Assembly: GCA_007449985.2 (NCBI GenBank)
Contig: VIIQ02000004.1
Location: 558,001 to 622,000 of the forward strand
From: Desmodesmus armatus
Taxonomy: Eukaryota > Chlorophyta > Chlorophyceae > Sphaeropleales > Scenedesmaceae
DNA: 64,000 nucleotides
Direction: 5' to 3'
Under the pieces are notes generated by a model, which did no database searches, had not been told where the DNA came from, and was given only the letters and a program-made list of their open reading frames with translations. A program made the position numbers and the translations under genes. The stretch's first letter is position 1. The number at the start of each line of letters is the position of its first letter. This document shows, piece by piece, positions 36,801 through 48,183 of the stretch.

Positions 36801-36968
36801 CCAACCAATGCAACCTGGGTCCCCGGCCAATGCGATGCCGCCCCTGAAAAAAGTGCTTGCAATGCCACCTGCAACACCGGGTCAAGGCCGGGTCCTAATG
36901 GGGTGGCAAGGTATACATGCCTGTCGACTGGAACCTGGGGTCTGCTGCAAGGATCTTGTGGCCCATAG
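30868..36968 (+). CDS. Secreted multidomain protein: Sushi-like, EGF-like, F5/8C-like and C-type lectin modules
   Basis: Thirteen-exon model, about 908 aa: 30868-31015, 31074-31271, 31637-31813, 32349-32864, 33066-33239, 33566-33760, 34021-34155, 34434-34862, 35067-35234, 35474-35571, 35874-36123, 36519-36560, 36772-36968. Nine Cys-rich Sushi/CCP-like modules occupy exons 2-6 (exon 4 holds three), 9 and 13, ending in patterns such as CxxxGTWxxxxGxC. Exon 7 is EGF-like (CGCPPGWGWD). Exon 8 is an F5/8-type-C-like beta-sandwich (ISLGEVKLFN, CIDG, LEWLRISYPC). Exons 10-12 form a C-type lectin domain: IWVGLES, WTPGEPNN, and WNDIPCYFLRAYAC across two junctions. C-type lectins and scavenger-type modules are known in volvocine algae. 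A cell-surface or matrix role in carbohydrate recognition is inferred. Exon 1 is tentative and its signal peptide is unconvincing. Confidence 0.78.
32152..32215. repeat. Inverted repeat with a third arm copy in intron 3 of the multidomain gene
   Basis: A 23-nt arm (TCAAAGTCAGGAGG...TAATG) at 32152-32174 is the reverse complement of 32193-32215. Between them lies another copy of the GCATTACCCCCCTCCTG part (32175-32191). The transcript would fold into a strong hairpin with alternative pairings. Confidence 0.9.
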
Positions 36969-38689
36969 CCTACAGCGCCTGAGGTGAGTCTTTGCAACTT
37001 GACAGTGCCTGCATTCTTGCTGCTTGCATAACAATTGTTTGGATTTCTGCATATATATTGACAGTCGCAATCACCTTGCTGAAAGTGCTCCTACCAAGCT
37101 GGGTCTTTGTTGGCTGTTTTTGAAAGGGGGGGGGCAGGTTGTTATGAGTGGATACTTTCACCGCTGGATAGTACTCTCCACACTTGATGAACTGGGTAGC
37201 TTCTGTTTACTCCAGTCTGTGTGCCACATCCACTAGATGGCGCATTCAAAGCGACCAGCAGCTGACTGAGCAGGTTGCTGGGGTATGCACCGGCATGTGC
37301 ATTGGGTGAGGATGCTGTGTGCGGTGTTTGAGGCGATTATGATGCATGCATGCAAGACCAGCTTGGTCGGTGCACCCGCTCAGTTGCTTCTGGTGACGTG
37401 CTGTGTTGCCCTTGCAGGCAGCCAACCAACTTTGTATGGTACCGGTGTGGCCGGAGTTGAAGCCTTCAACTGGCATCATGTTTACTACCAAGTAATGTTG
37501 CAGTACCCCAAGATGCCACTTGATCTGGGACGTGGCGACTGATGCGGGATGTGGGGCAGGCAGCCAAAGCGTCCCAAAACACCCCATCGTGGCATAGCAT
37601 GTGTGCAGCAGTAGTATCTCTTGCAGCTATGTGCACTGGGCAACAGAGTGAGGTTGGGCGAGGATTCGGTTGGTAGCTAGGGACTGCCATTCAGCAGAGT
37701 AGGTGACATGGCACAGGTGCGAGCACATCTGTACAGTCAGCAGAAGCAAATCAAGCTGTAGTTGGCTACTGGGTGGTGTTTGGTGCTTATACACACACCA
37801 GCTTGCCCCTGAACGGCAACTCAACCAAGGCGCTGTTGGTTGGATAGATCATTATGTTGCTGTGTTGCCTTTCTATCCATTACCTTGATGACTTTCTCTT
37901 GTGTTGAATGTGGTTCATATCTCGTGATGAAGCTAGGTTGCTTTTTTGCCACAGTTGGGGTTCTTGAGGAGGGCAATGGGTTGTGAGACCCATGCCACTG
38001 AGAGCAGCTTTGAGTTTGTCAAGGGTGGAAGGGCCACATGGCCAATGCTAACAGCGTTGCATTGAGGGATGTTTTGAAGCCCAAGAGTCACATACCACTA
38101 CATGCCTTGCTGGGTTTGTTTGCCTTGGTGCTGATGGGGCCTGCTCTGCATTGAATGTGGCAGCCTTTCATGGCCACACAGCTGAGTGGGAGATCAATTT
38201 GTTGTGGTGAGGGGATTCCTGGGCGCTTGTAGTCAGCAGTAGTGAGCAGGACGCGATGTCCTTTTCTGTTTGGATCTGGGCTTTGGTGGTCTCTGACTAC
38301 CCTGATCGTTTTCTTGAGAGGTGGTCAGTCCTCACCCGCATGCGGGCATGCCAGCCGGCTTGCCTTTCTGATTCCTGATTGTGGCCTTCCTAATGAGGGT
38401 GCTTGGTGGAAAAGAGCTGCAATAGTCGTTCTGATCAGGTCACATGCAGCATGTCCCAGTGTGCATCTGCTGGGAGGTCACCATAATGGTTTGCTTTGAA
38501 AAAGCAGAGCAGGTGCAGCCTGACATGTTGCTGGCTTCCAGACTGCGGGTTTGTGACCAATAGAAAGTGGTCATGACATTATCTGCTGCGCTCAGGTTCA
38601 GTATCACTCTTGCGGGTATGCATGTGAAAAAAGAGGGTAGTCATACTGTGGTGTTGTGTTGCATGGTTGAATGCAGCTCCAGGCGGTGA
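36969..38689. other. 3' flank, no gene recognised
   Basis: Follows the multidomain gene. A short Trp/Tyr-containing frame at 37420-37542 has an acceptor-like start but no partner exons. Nothing else is recognisable. Confidence 0.4.
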
Positions 38690-39500
38690 GGCGCATTGCG
38701 TATCTTCCTGCAAGTACTTGGGTGGTTTCGTGGTCACGTTTGCCACATGGGAGGCTGAGGTCATGTTTGCACAGATGCAGCATGTTTGCAGTGCAGGCAT
38801 CAAAGTGTTGCTGTTCGCAGTGCAGGCAAGCTGCACAGAGCAGTAATGCAGTGTTTTCACAGTGTTGCTGTTTGGCAGTGAGACCTGGGCTGTCACCAAA
38901 GCTCAGGCAGACAGGTTGGAAGTGGTGTACCCGGACTGCCTACTGCACATTGTGAAGATCGCCGAGAGTCTTGTTTCAGGCACAGCAAGCAGCACTTGTA
39001 ATCGCAGAGTGGCACGGTTACAAGTAGATTTGCACCTCACAGCCGACAGGCTACGGTGGCTGGGTCATGTGCTGCGCATGGGTGAGGAACGCTACCCACA
39101 CCAGGCGTTCTCTCTCGTATGCATGATGCTGGTGCAACACCATGTGGGGCTCTGCTTGTCAGCTGGGAGAAGTGGGTTACAAGTGACCTGCATACTCAGC
39201 AGCTGCCTAGCAATGTGCATGAGCTCAAGAGTGCGTGTGGATTGTGTGGCTTCTGGTGGGGGAGCATGGTGTACAAGCTGACCTGCTCAGTACCAGATGC
39301 AGCTGACATGCCTTTCAGGCAGTCCCGTGCTGCAGCTCAGTGTCACAGCAACACTTGGCAGGTGGAGTGGTTGAAGCAGCCAATCTGGATACTGCTGGGC
39401 CATAGATTGTTGCCTGGCGAAATCGATGTGGGTTTGGAGGCTGGGTTTGGAGGTTGCAAGCGGCTCACGGTGTCTAGTGAGCTACAGTCGGGTTAGTATT
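38690..39500 (+). mobile_element. Degenerate non-LTR retrotransposon (LINE) 3' fragment
   Basis: Reading across at least two frames, the region shows the C-terminal part of LINE ORF2. A KYLGGFVV...WEAEV-like stretch is followed by LLFGSETWAVTKAQADRLEV (38862 frame) and LTADRLRWLGHVLRMGEERY, the standard post-reverse-transcriptase segment of many LINE clades. Stops and frameshifts interrupt it and no 5' part is present, so it is a dead relic. Its motifs differ from those of the LINE at 41.8-45.76 kb, so it belongs to another family. Confidence 0.72.
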
Positions 39501-39964
39501 TGGACCCTGGGTAGAGTTTGTTGCTGCGTGCACAATGAACCTGTTCAATAGAGTGTAATGATCATAATGACGCATGTATGATGGTGAGCATAAACGTACT
39601 CAACCATGCCCACACTCTCTTTCAATTCTCAACTTGAAAACTGACATGATTGTACAACAAAAAAATTGTAACAACAGACAAGCCACTGCATATAAACACA
39701 CATTGCCTGCATGGCATGCAGCACCCTGATTGAGGCAGGAATTCGCTCCATAACACCACCAATATTCAGCTGACAACAGCAATGTAGAACCACTATGCAT
39801 ACCACAAAACATGTGCCGCAGTCATGGACAAACTTCAAATCAGACTGAGACCATCTGGCAGCCGGCTGGAGGAGCCAGCAGCCAGCCAGAAACTGTGGGT
39901 GGCACACGGTGGAGCCTATGCCACCCATCCCATAGCTGATAGTAACACTCGAGACAGCGCTTTC
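39501..39964. other. Short spacer / 3' UTR of the patatin-like gene
   Basis: AT-richer spacer between the LINE relic and the stop codon of the minus-strand lipase gene. Most of it is probably the lipase 3' UTR. Confidence 0.4.
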
Positions 39965-42900
39965 CTACTCCTCCCGCTCCGCTTTCCTATCCTTCCCAAA
40001 TAGAGACCCAACCCCATCTGCAGCAGCCTTCCCCGCTGCTGCCACTGTTGCCGCTGCTGCTGCCGCCTTGTGCCTCTTGTTAGGAGGCCCAACCACCCCT
40101 GCCACATCCAACTCTGCCGCATGCTTCACAGCAGCGCGACTAGGCCCGCCATCTGCCTCTATATCTATTGCTACATCCTCTGCTGCTGATGCTGGCTGTA
40201 GCAGCTCCTCCACCACCCCACGAGGCAGGGGGTCACCACCCCGCAGCACCCCATCAGTTTGCCGCTCTGCCTCTTCTGTCTTCTGCTGTGCCTGGCCAGC
40301 CTCCCGCTCCCTCACATGCTCCTTGTCATCTGCCCAATCCTGCTGCTCGCCACCACCACCTCCACTGCTGCTGCTGCTGCTGCCTAGTATCACTCCGCCG
40401 TGCTGTTGCTGCTGCTGCACCGGCTGCTGGGCTGCTGCCACTAGTGGCCCAAGCTCCATGCTTTCAAACCAGGCTGTAGCATCCCGCTTGCCCTTCTCAA
40501 TCAGGAGGCTGGAGGTCTCCTGGGCAGACGCCAGCAGGGCCCACTTCAGCACCTGCGGGAGTGATAAGCAGCAGTGGTTCACACGGGCAGCAGCACATAG
40601 GGTAATTGCATGCAGGAAGAGAAACACCATTAGCTGCAGGATTTCTGGTGAACAGGACAATGACATGGAACAACCAAAGAGATGAGCAGTAGTGGCCACC
40701 TGCCGCCCTAGTAACACATACACGCCCTACCGCCCGCCAAAGCGCTCTTGGTGGCTTGATGTCGTCCATATGTGCTCACATTGCAAACGGCTGAACAAGA
40801 AAGAAAGGGCCCAAGGTGTTCAGGTATTGCTGCATTCAGTCATGCACAGTCCTCCGGCAGCTTTGTTTGTTGGGTGAACAGTAGCAAGTACCACAGTTCT
40901 ATTCCCCTTCCACCTGCTGGAGGTCGCAGGGGACAGTCATCAAAGGCACCCATGGTGATTGTGATTGTCCCATTCCGGACTAGATGGAAATTTCAACCAA
41001 AATCGACATGCACCACAGCAGCACTCTCGTCACTGACATTGACACCCACCTGCTGCAGGTCATATGGCCACTCCTCAAATTGGTCCATGGTGATGTCTAT
41101 GTCCACCAGGGAGTGGATGCGCTTCAGTCGCTTGCTGTTTTTTGTGGCGCCCTTGATCAGATCCAGGTGGCTGCTGGGGAAACACATCACCTGCAGCACG
41201 TGCGCAGCACAGCACAGCGTAACTTTAACAGGCAGGTCGATGCGGCTTGTTCCCATGAAACCTGAACACAACACCAAAGGCCTGAGACAACCACAAGGCT
41301 GTCTTTGTTAGCACCCCCAGAGTCGCGAGGGCCTCCCATGCTGTACGCTCTTTCAGTGGTGTGCGCTCTATCAGAGGCCACCTCAGACTATCATGCTATA
41401 TTTCAGCAGCCATCTCAAACTGAGGTGCCGCTGGTAACAACTACGGATAGAGTGGCCCCAGTAGTAGTCTGCTAGCAGTCTGATCCTTGTGAACCTGCTC
41501 ACCTTGACTGTGTAGTCAGCCTCTGGCACTGTTGGTATGAAGGCCATGACCCCGCCATCCACACAGTAGTGGCCGCGGAACTTGGTCATCCAGCGGCCAT
41601 CAAAGTACCTGCAAGCGCCACACCGCATCACTCAGAATGCCTGCGTTGGCTCAACACTTGGTTGATGCATTGGCTGGATGCACTCCCTGTGTCTACACAC
41701 TCCCAACCAACATGTCCCCAAGCTCCCCATCCCTCCTCAGATTGGCTGGGCTGCGTCCCGAGCAATATGGCAGTACCCCCCGGCCTCAGTGACCCCTCTG
41801 TGTTGCCCACAATACATCACCTGCGCTGTGTCCCTCCTCAAAGGAGCTCTATGGACCTGTCGGTACCCAACCGGTCGCGAGCGGTGGAGTTCCTTGGGGT
41901 TTGTTTGCTGTGTCTTCTGTTGTGCTCAATGGTAGGGCGCCGGGGATCAGGATGGTGAGTTCACTTGTGTATCTAACCCACTGTCTGCTGGTTCTGTTGG
42001 CGCTAGTGTGGTAGACTTGGCGTGCGCTTCCACCTCCCTGTATGGCTTGGTGGAGTCTTTTCGGGTGCTGCCGTTCAAGCCGTCTGCCTCCAAAGATCAC
42101 TGTGGCCTGTATGTGTCAATCACTGATTTGCCAAGGCGTTGTTATGAGGTTCCGCGCAGGGGGAGGAGGGGCCGGGTGTATCGTCCGACTCCTGGCTCAG
42201 GGTACACTGGTGCTCTCTTGCGGCGCGAGGGCTTTTTTCATACCATGCTGCAAGCTGGCAGTCTGGTGATGTCCCTGTTGAGGATGCTCTCCAGCAATTT
42301 ACAGAACAGCTTATGTTGTGTGCTGGGGGGGACAGGAGCGTCCAAGACCGGGGCGTGCAGCCTACGGGAAGGGACCAGCCCTGGTATGATGCAGAGTGTC
42401 GGCGCCTGTCGCGGGAGTTGGATGTGGCATGGGGTGCATGGCACGAGAGCCGAGGGATGGTCTATGGGGCTCACAATGGCTGCCCGGCTGCACGGCAGGC
42501 CCTTGAGGCTGCGCGCCGTGAGTACAAGCGCTGCTGTAAGCGCAAAAAGAGGGAGCATGAGATGCGGGTCCAGGTTGATATGTTGGAAACATATTTTGGC
42601 CACACCCAGAAGGATTACTGGAGGGCCTTTTTTGGTGGACAGCCCCCGCAAACACCGCTGACAGATGTGGCAGCTTGGACAGGGTACTTTCGGGATCTTC
42701 TGGGGAGGGTACCTGAGCCTCAGTCCTTGGGCGCAGAGGAGGTGGCTCTCAAACACCAGTTGTATGCGGCAGCCCCTAGGGGTGCCCCAGCTGCCATGGC
42801 TGCGCTCAATGAGCCTGTCTCATATGCTGAGGTACAACAGTGTATGGCTCTGCCGACAGGCAAAGCCCCTGATTCACAGGGTCTGACGGGTGAGCTGTTG

Positions 42901-45900
42901 AGGCTGGCATGTGCTCCTGTCCGAGAGGGTGGCTCTGGGGGCGACGCAGCGCCTGCTTCCCCTGTTGTGGTCGAGTGTGCGCAGTGGTTGTTGCAGGCCA
43001 TGCTCTCATGTGCATGTGTACCAGAGGTTATGCGCACCAGCAAGTTGGTTCCGGTGCCGAAGTCCCTTAGCCCTGCTGCCTTGGCGGTAAGGGACCAGTA
43101 CAGAGGGATTTCTGTGTCGCATGTATTCTCTCGCCTGTTGGAGCGTCTCATGAATCAGCGTTTTGAGCGGCTGGCATCCCTGCTCTCTCTTCGTGCCCCT
43201 ACTCAGTGTGGTTTCAGGCCTGGGTATGGTACACTTGATGCACTCTTCACGCTCAACCACCTCATCAGTGTGGCCCGGCATCAGCGGCGGCGTTTGTATG
43301 TGGTGTTTGTTGATTTTAAGAAGGCTTTTGATACGGTGAGGCGAGACCTCTTGCTTGAGCGGTGTCGCGAATTGGGAGTGCATGGTCCCTTCATGGACAT
43401 GCTGATCTCCATGTATGACCGTGTTTGCTGTCAGGTGGCCGTTAATGGTGAGCTGGGTGAGGTTTTCACCACAGCCTCTGGCACCAAGCAGGGTAGCGAG
43501 CTTAGCCCTCTCTTGTTTGGCTTGTTCATAGAGCTCTTGCATGTTCATAGAGCTCTTCCTGTTGGAGTGCCCTGTTTACGATGATTTGCGCGCCGCTTGC
43601 CCGGCCTTCCCCCTGTCTGATGCTGTGGTACTGGACGACCCTGAATGTGTGCGATCAGTGTTTCAACATGGAGAGCAGTCTGCGTTGGCATACACTCTGT
43701 ACAAGATGAAAGTGCGCCGGGCGCGCCTTCTTGGGCTGACTTTGGGCATCTGACCTGACAAGGGGTATTTCTTGGTGCTGCTGCATGCTGGATCCTAGCT
43801 GTTTGCTTCCCACTTCTGTACAAGGTTGTCGTGTTGCCTCAGGATGTCAATGAAGTCTCCTTTGCTGTCTTGCTTTGAATCAGGCTACTATCTGGTGTAG
43901 GTGGTGCAAACCACTGACGGGGATCGGGGTTTTTCCCCACCTTAGTGTTTCAACCGGTTCAACCCTGGCAGGCAATGCCATTGATGTGTGGCGAATGTGT
44001 CTGCGTGTAACATTTTCTTCCCCATTTACATGTTCAGGCATAAGCTGCCAGGGGCAGGGCCGGTGCTTAGTGGGCTGCATGTGCCAGATGTCATGTATGC
44101 TGATGACGTTGGTCTCCTGAGCTTTGAGCAGGGCGAATTGCAGGAGCTTGTTGATGTGTTGAGTGTGTTCTGCCACCTGTTTGGGATGGAGGTGAATCTT
44201 GCCCCGCACAAGACTTGTGCCGTTTGTTTCCGCCAGCGGGGCATGAAGGTGCCGGCAGGGTTCCGTTTTGTGTATCGAGGGCGCGAGATTGCGCGGCAAA
44301 GTGAGTACGTCTATTTGGGTGTGCGCGTGCATGAGACCCGTGGGCTTCTGGGCGCCTCTGATGCTCTGGCGGTGTCTGGCAGCAAGGCAATGCATGCCAT
44401 GCTGACCCGTTGTCGCCGCTCCTGTTTGACTCAGTTTGACATCAAGTGCAGAATGTTCGATATACTTGTTGAGCCAGTCCTTTCGTATGCATCTCACATA
44501 TGGGGACCCGCGATATTTGCTAAGCGCCTGCAGAACACGCCTTACGATACCCAGGCCGAGAAGGTACACACATCGTTCTTGCGCATCACGACTGGGTCTA
44601 TCAAAGGCATTGCCACTGATGTCGTGTACAGGGACATGCATCGTCGACCCATTATGTATCACTGGGTGGTGCTGGCTGCGCGATGGTGGACAAAGTTGTC
44701 TGATGCTCGTGACGATCAGCCGAGATCCCTGGCGGGGTGTGTGTGGCGTGAGGATGTAGCGCTTGCACTTGCAGGTTGTCGGGAGTGTTGGTCCTCTTGT
44801 TTCCTGCAAACTATGTGCTCGTTGCAGTTGCTTGCTGGTGACTGGCGGCAGCAGTCGCTTGACTGGGTGATGCAACAGAGGTGGGAGGAGTCTGCAGTGC
44901 AGGCCGCGCTGGCTGCCCTATTCAGGGCCCGGTGGCGAGGTCTCACCCAAGGTGACCCGCGTTCCGCCCCTTCTATCGGCATTCACAAGCTTACACATCA
45001 TGCATGGGTCTACCCGCTAGATCCTGGCTTCAATCCCTTCTCAAGGGACGATGCGCCTCCGCATATCAAGTTGTGCCTGCCCTTTGATGTAGCGCGTAAC
45101 CTTGCCCAGTTGCGTATTGGTTCAGCCCACCTTGAAATAGAACAGGGACGTAAGCGAAGGGTCTCTGTGCCCCGTGCTGACCGCCTGTGTCGAGTGTGTT
45201 GTGGAGAGGATGCTACCCTGGCCCACCGCCAAGCTGTACTGGCAAGGACAAGAACTAGTCGTAATGTGGAAGACTTGAAGCACTTCCTGTTGGAGTGCCC
45301 TGTTTACGATGATTTGCGCGCCGCTTGCCCGGCCTTCCCCCTGTCTGATGCTGTGGTACTGGACGACCCTGAATGTGTGCGATCAGTGTTTCAACATGGA
45401 GAGCAGTCTGCGTTGGCATACACTCTGTACAAGATGAAAGTGCGCCGGGCGCGCCTTCTTGGGCTGACTTTGGGCATCTGACCTGACAAGGGGTATTTCT
45501 TGGTGCTGCTGCATGCTGGATCCTAGCTGTTTGCTTCCCACTTCTGTACAAGGTTGTCGTGTTGCCTCAGGATGTCAATGAAGTCTCCTTTGCTGTCTTG
45601 CTTTGAATCAGGCTACTATCTGGTGTAGGTGGTGCAAACCACTGACGGGGATCGGGGTTTTTCCCCACCTTAGTGTTTCAACCGGTTCAACCCTGGCAGG
45701 CAATGCCATTGATGTGTGGCGAATGTGTCTGCGTGTAACATTTTCTTCCCAAAAAAAAACCTCCCATCATGCCCCAGGGAGAGCCCTGAAAGTCACCATG
45801 AACAGCTCACCAGGGTATGTGGCATGAGGTCAGCAGCGCTGAGATGAGGTCATCCCTGCTCTCAAAGTGTGACACCATCTGGGTGCGCCAGTAGGGCAGC

Positions 45901-47904
45901 AGCCGCGTGACGGCCACATGGGTGTTGCCGCTGCAGCGCTCGTGGGCGTCTTCTGGCAGGTAGGTGTGCAGGAACTCACGCAGCAGCGGACCAAGCCTGC
46001 GCAGGAACACCAGTAGCAGCAGGCAACAGCAGACGGTATGGGTGGCAGCAGAGGGGCAGCCGTCTGAACGGCGCCATCAGGGTTATTCCCTACCCACACT
46101 GTCTCATCATGCTCACATTGTAAGGTTGGTGCTCCCCTTACCCTGCTTTGGCAACAAAGCAGGCACAGGCAAGCAGTGGGCTGTGCTGCCGCCTTGCTGC
46201 GACTGACAGAACCACAGAGGGCACCCCATATTGTTGCTGATAGAAGTCACACATACACACTTGTGCCACTTCTATGTAGTGCTGATTGACTGCAGGTTCC
46301 GTCTGCATGTACCACCTCGAGCCTGTCTTTGCTTCTGTGTGCAGCCGCCCATGCCCTGCACCTCACGGCCCCTCCTCAGGCCAGCCCCCTGCCCTCACCT
46401 GTATCGGGTGCCATTCTTGAGGCAGTCTTCTCCAAAGTCTATCATGCTGCGCTCAACTGTCTGCATGTCCAGGCCTGCAACATGAACAGTAGGCAGCGCG
46501 TGACAAACGTACATGCTAGTTTAGCTGCACTACTGCTGTAGCAAGTGTGATTCGCATAGCAGCAAAGGACAACACTTCTTCATGTGTGAACATCGTGGCT
46601 GCTGCTGCCAGCAGCTGTGCAGCATACGGCCAGCAGCTACAGCACAGAGCACCAACTCCAACAGCATGAAAGCAGGGCCCTTCAGCTGCCAACAGCAGCA
46701 GCCGCACCACCCAAACCACCTTAACCCATAACTGGTTTTCCGGGTCATATATGACCCAGAGCCTTGTCATGCAAAATGCACACACATATGATTACTCAAG
46801 CTTCTGCTGCTGGCTGCCACTGGTGTTGGTCTGTATGCTTGCACACATTCTGCGCCATCACATCGCAAGCATTGCCTCAGTCGCCACACAGCCCAGCATC
46901 TGCCGACCCTCACCTGCATTGTAGCTTGCTGCTATGAGTGACCCTGCTGATGAGCCTGCTAGCTGTGCTGGTCGTGTGAGCACACCATGCTGCACAAGCT
47001 GAGACACCAAGCCCACTGCATGAGCGGCACAGCATGGCACAGCACAGCACAGTAGACACAGACAGCAACCAGCACCGATGCATGTCATCTGAGAGCGTGA
47101 TCGAGGCGTGGGTTGCTTGTCAGCTGGCGCAGCTTGGTCAAACCATGCTATGCGACACCATTACCAACTGCATGCCCAACCATCTGCAAGCTGGCATCAA
47201 CAAACCCCAGTGTGCAGCTGTAACAGTTGCAGTCTGGTGCACCCATGCACAGTTGTCAGACGCTGCATTGATGATTGGCGGCACACAACGCAACCCCAGT
47301 CTAGAGTGCATTGCTGGCACCTGTTAACCCAAGCCACCCAGATGCAGTCAGTCTACCATATGACATCAACAATGCACCAAACTACTGCTTCTCAGTATCC
47401 ATGCACACACAGCAGCTACAGGAGACACGCCTCACCGTAGTACGGGAAGACCAGCCCTCCTGCACTGAAGCCAAAGCCCAGGGAGTTGTTGATGAAGGCC
47501 TGCTGCACAGCAGCACGCTTGTGCGCCTGCACATCCTCCCAGTCCACTGAAGAGTCTGCGACTGACTCGCTGTCGCTGATGCCACTGCTGCTTTCAAGTG
47601 GTGAATCACTGCCAGCGCTGCTGCTAGTGTCTGAGGGGCCCTGACGCCTTGGTTTTCCCTCAAGACCACTGAGAGCACGCCTGGTGATCAATAGAGAATC
47701 AAGGTCTTCAGGCATGCTGCGAGCAGCAAGCCAGCTGGCCTCTCTTGCGATCTGCTTGTGCTGACATGGCAGCATGAGTAATCGGGTGCCATACTGCCGT
47801 GCAAGGACAGATGCTGGTGCTTGTGAACGTGAAGAAACGGAAAAGCGCTGCCTGGTGCCGCTGGAAGCAAGCATGCGCCCGTATGTTGTCAGGATTCTTT
47901 GCAT
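39965..47904 (-). CDS. Patatin-like phospholipase/lipase (PNPLA, ATGL-like)
   Basis: Seven-exon model on the minus strand, 555 aa, fully in phase: 47904-47436, 47015-46914, 46474-46399, 45996-45811, 41608-41503, 41190-41050, 40552-39965. The patatin fold starts after a roughly 140-residue Ser/Arg-rich leader that could be an organelle transit peptide. Visible elements are the glycine loop GFSAGGLVFPYY (about 145-156), the nucleophile elbow GSSAG with Ser about 179, SRDDLISALLTSCHIPW, and the catalytic DGG with Asp about 295. The Ser-Asp dyad and spacing fit PNPLA acyl hydrolases, and the SRDDLI...SCHIP block recalls adipose-triglyceride-lipase relatives. A role in lipid-droplet or membrane lipid turnover is inferred. 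The last exon ends in a 150-residue disordered tail (Gln/Gly/Ala runs, basic NKRHK). Intron 4 is 4.2 kb because it carries a LINE. Confidence 0.88.
42313..43584 (+). pseudogene. LINE ORF2, reverse-transcriptase N-terminal part, interrupted
   Basis: 423-codon open frame with PWYDAECRRL (typical post-endonuclease linker), QYRGISVSHVFSRLLERLMN, TQCGFRPGYGTLDALF, VDFKKAFD (first catalytic Asp) and TKQGSELSPL. It runs off frame into the nested insertion just after motif B, so the YADD motif is not in the same frame. The reading frame is otherwise intact, so decay is recent. Confidence 0.85.
43548..44028 (+). mobile_element. Nested 3' LINE fragment inserted in the LINE reverse transcriptase
   Basis: 43555-44022 (468 bp) matches 45283-45750 at a constant offset of 1728, with no difference seen by eye. 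It includes the last codons of ORF2, its stop and the 3' UTR. CATGTTCA occurs on both sides (43540-43547 and 44029-44036), as expected of a short target-site duplication. The left junction also repeats TGTTCATAGAGCTCTT from just upstream. Unlike the outer element it lacks an A-tail. Confidence 0.88.
43988..45481 (+). pseudogene. LINE ORF2, C-terminal part (YADD motif to stop)
   Basis: 497-codon frame whose genuine LINE part starts near 44035. It carries the reverse-transcriptase catalytic YADD, a thumb/connector region with YLGVRVHETRG, WGPAIFAKRL and AARWWTKLSD, and the Cys/His knuckle before HFLLECPVYDDLR. The N-terminal residues derive from the nested insert and are fortuitous. Confidence 0.85.
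45734..45759 (+). promoter_or_regulatory. LINE poly(A) signal TGTAA and A-tail
   Basis: TGTAA at 45734-45738, then 12 nt, then nine A. This is the arrangement of a chlorophycean mRNA 3' end captured by retrotransposition and the best evidence here for the host lineage. Confidence 0.8.
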
Positions 47905-48183
47905 TCGTTCTGATCAGCTGGCAGAGCGTCAGTGAGCATCCACAAGAAGCGCTATCCAGCACGTACAGTGCCCCTGCGCTGCAGCATGCGCGGTAACGGC
48001 TCCAACCACCATGACACATCATGACTCATGGATCATGATCAGGTGGCACATCATTGGACCTGCCTCAGGAGGACAGACCAAGGAATTGCTGCAGGACAAC
48101 AAAGCGTGATTGATCTTCTGCTGAAAGAATCCTGCTGCTGATGCTGTACACTCCACGCCTGCACTGTGTCTGATCACACTCAG

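Larger units (their letters stand above)
41820..45759 (+). mobile_element. LINE (non-LTR retrotransposon) in intron 4 of the lipase gene, antisense
   Basis: A 5'-truncated element on the + strand, opposite to the host gene. From about 41843 it shows the end of an AP-like endonuclease with frameshifts: SMDLSVPNRS, then GEFTCVSNP and SLYGLVESFRVLPF...DHC. The reverse transcriptase follows at about 42313-43550: motif A VVFVDFKKAFD and motif B TKQGSELSPLLFGLF. Motif C MYADDVGLLS is at about 44094, after a nested insertion. The C-terminal region has a CxxC...HFLLECPVYDDLR knuckle and ends at 45481. The 3' UTR is 45482-45750 with TGTAA at 45734-45738, then nine A at 45751-45759. The element sits about 51 bp inside the 5' splice site of the host intron (45810). 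Frameshifts and the nested insert make it non-autonomous. The 5' boundary is approximate and no clear target-site duplication was found. Confidence 0.9.

Noticed and set aside
37420..37542. Possible short exon with Trp/Tyr-rich frame
   Set aside because: No partner exons, no recognisable domain and no donor in phase.
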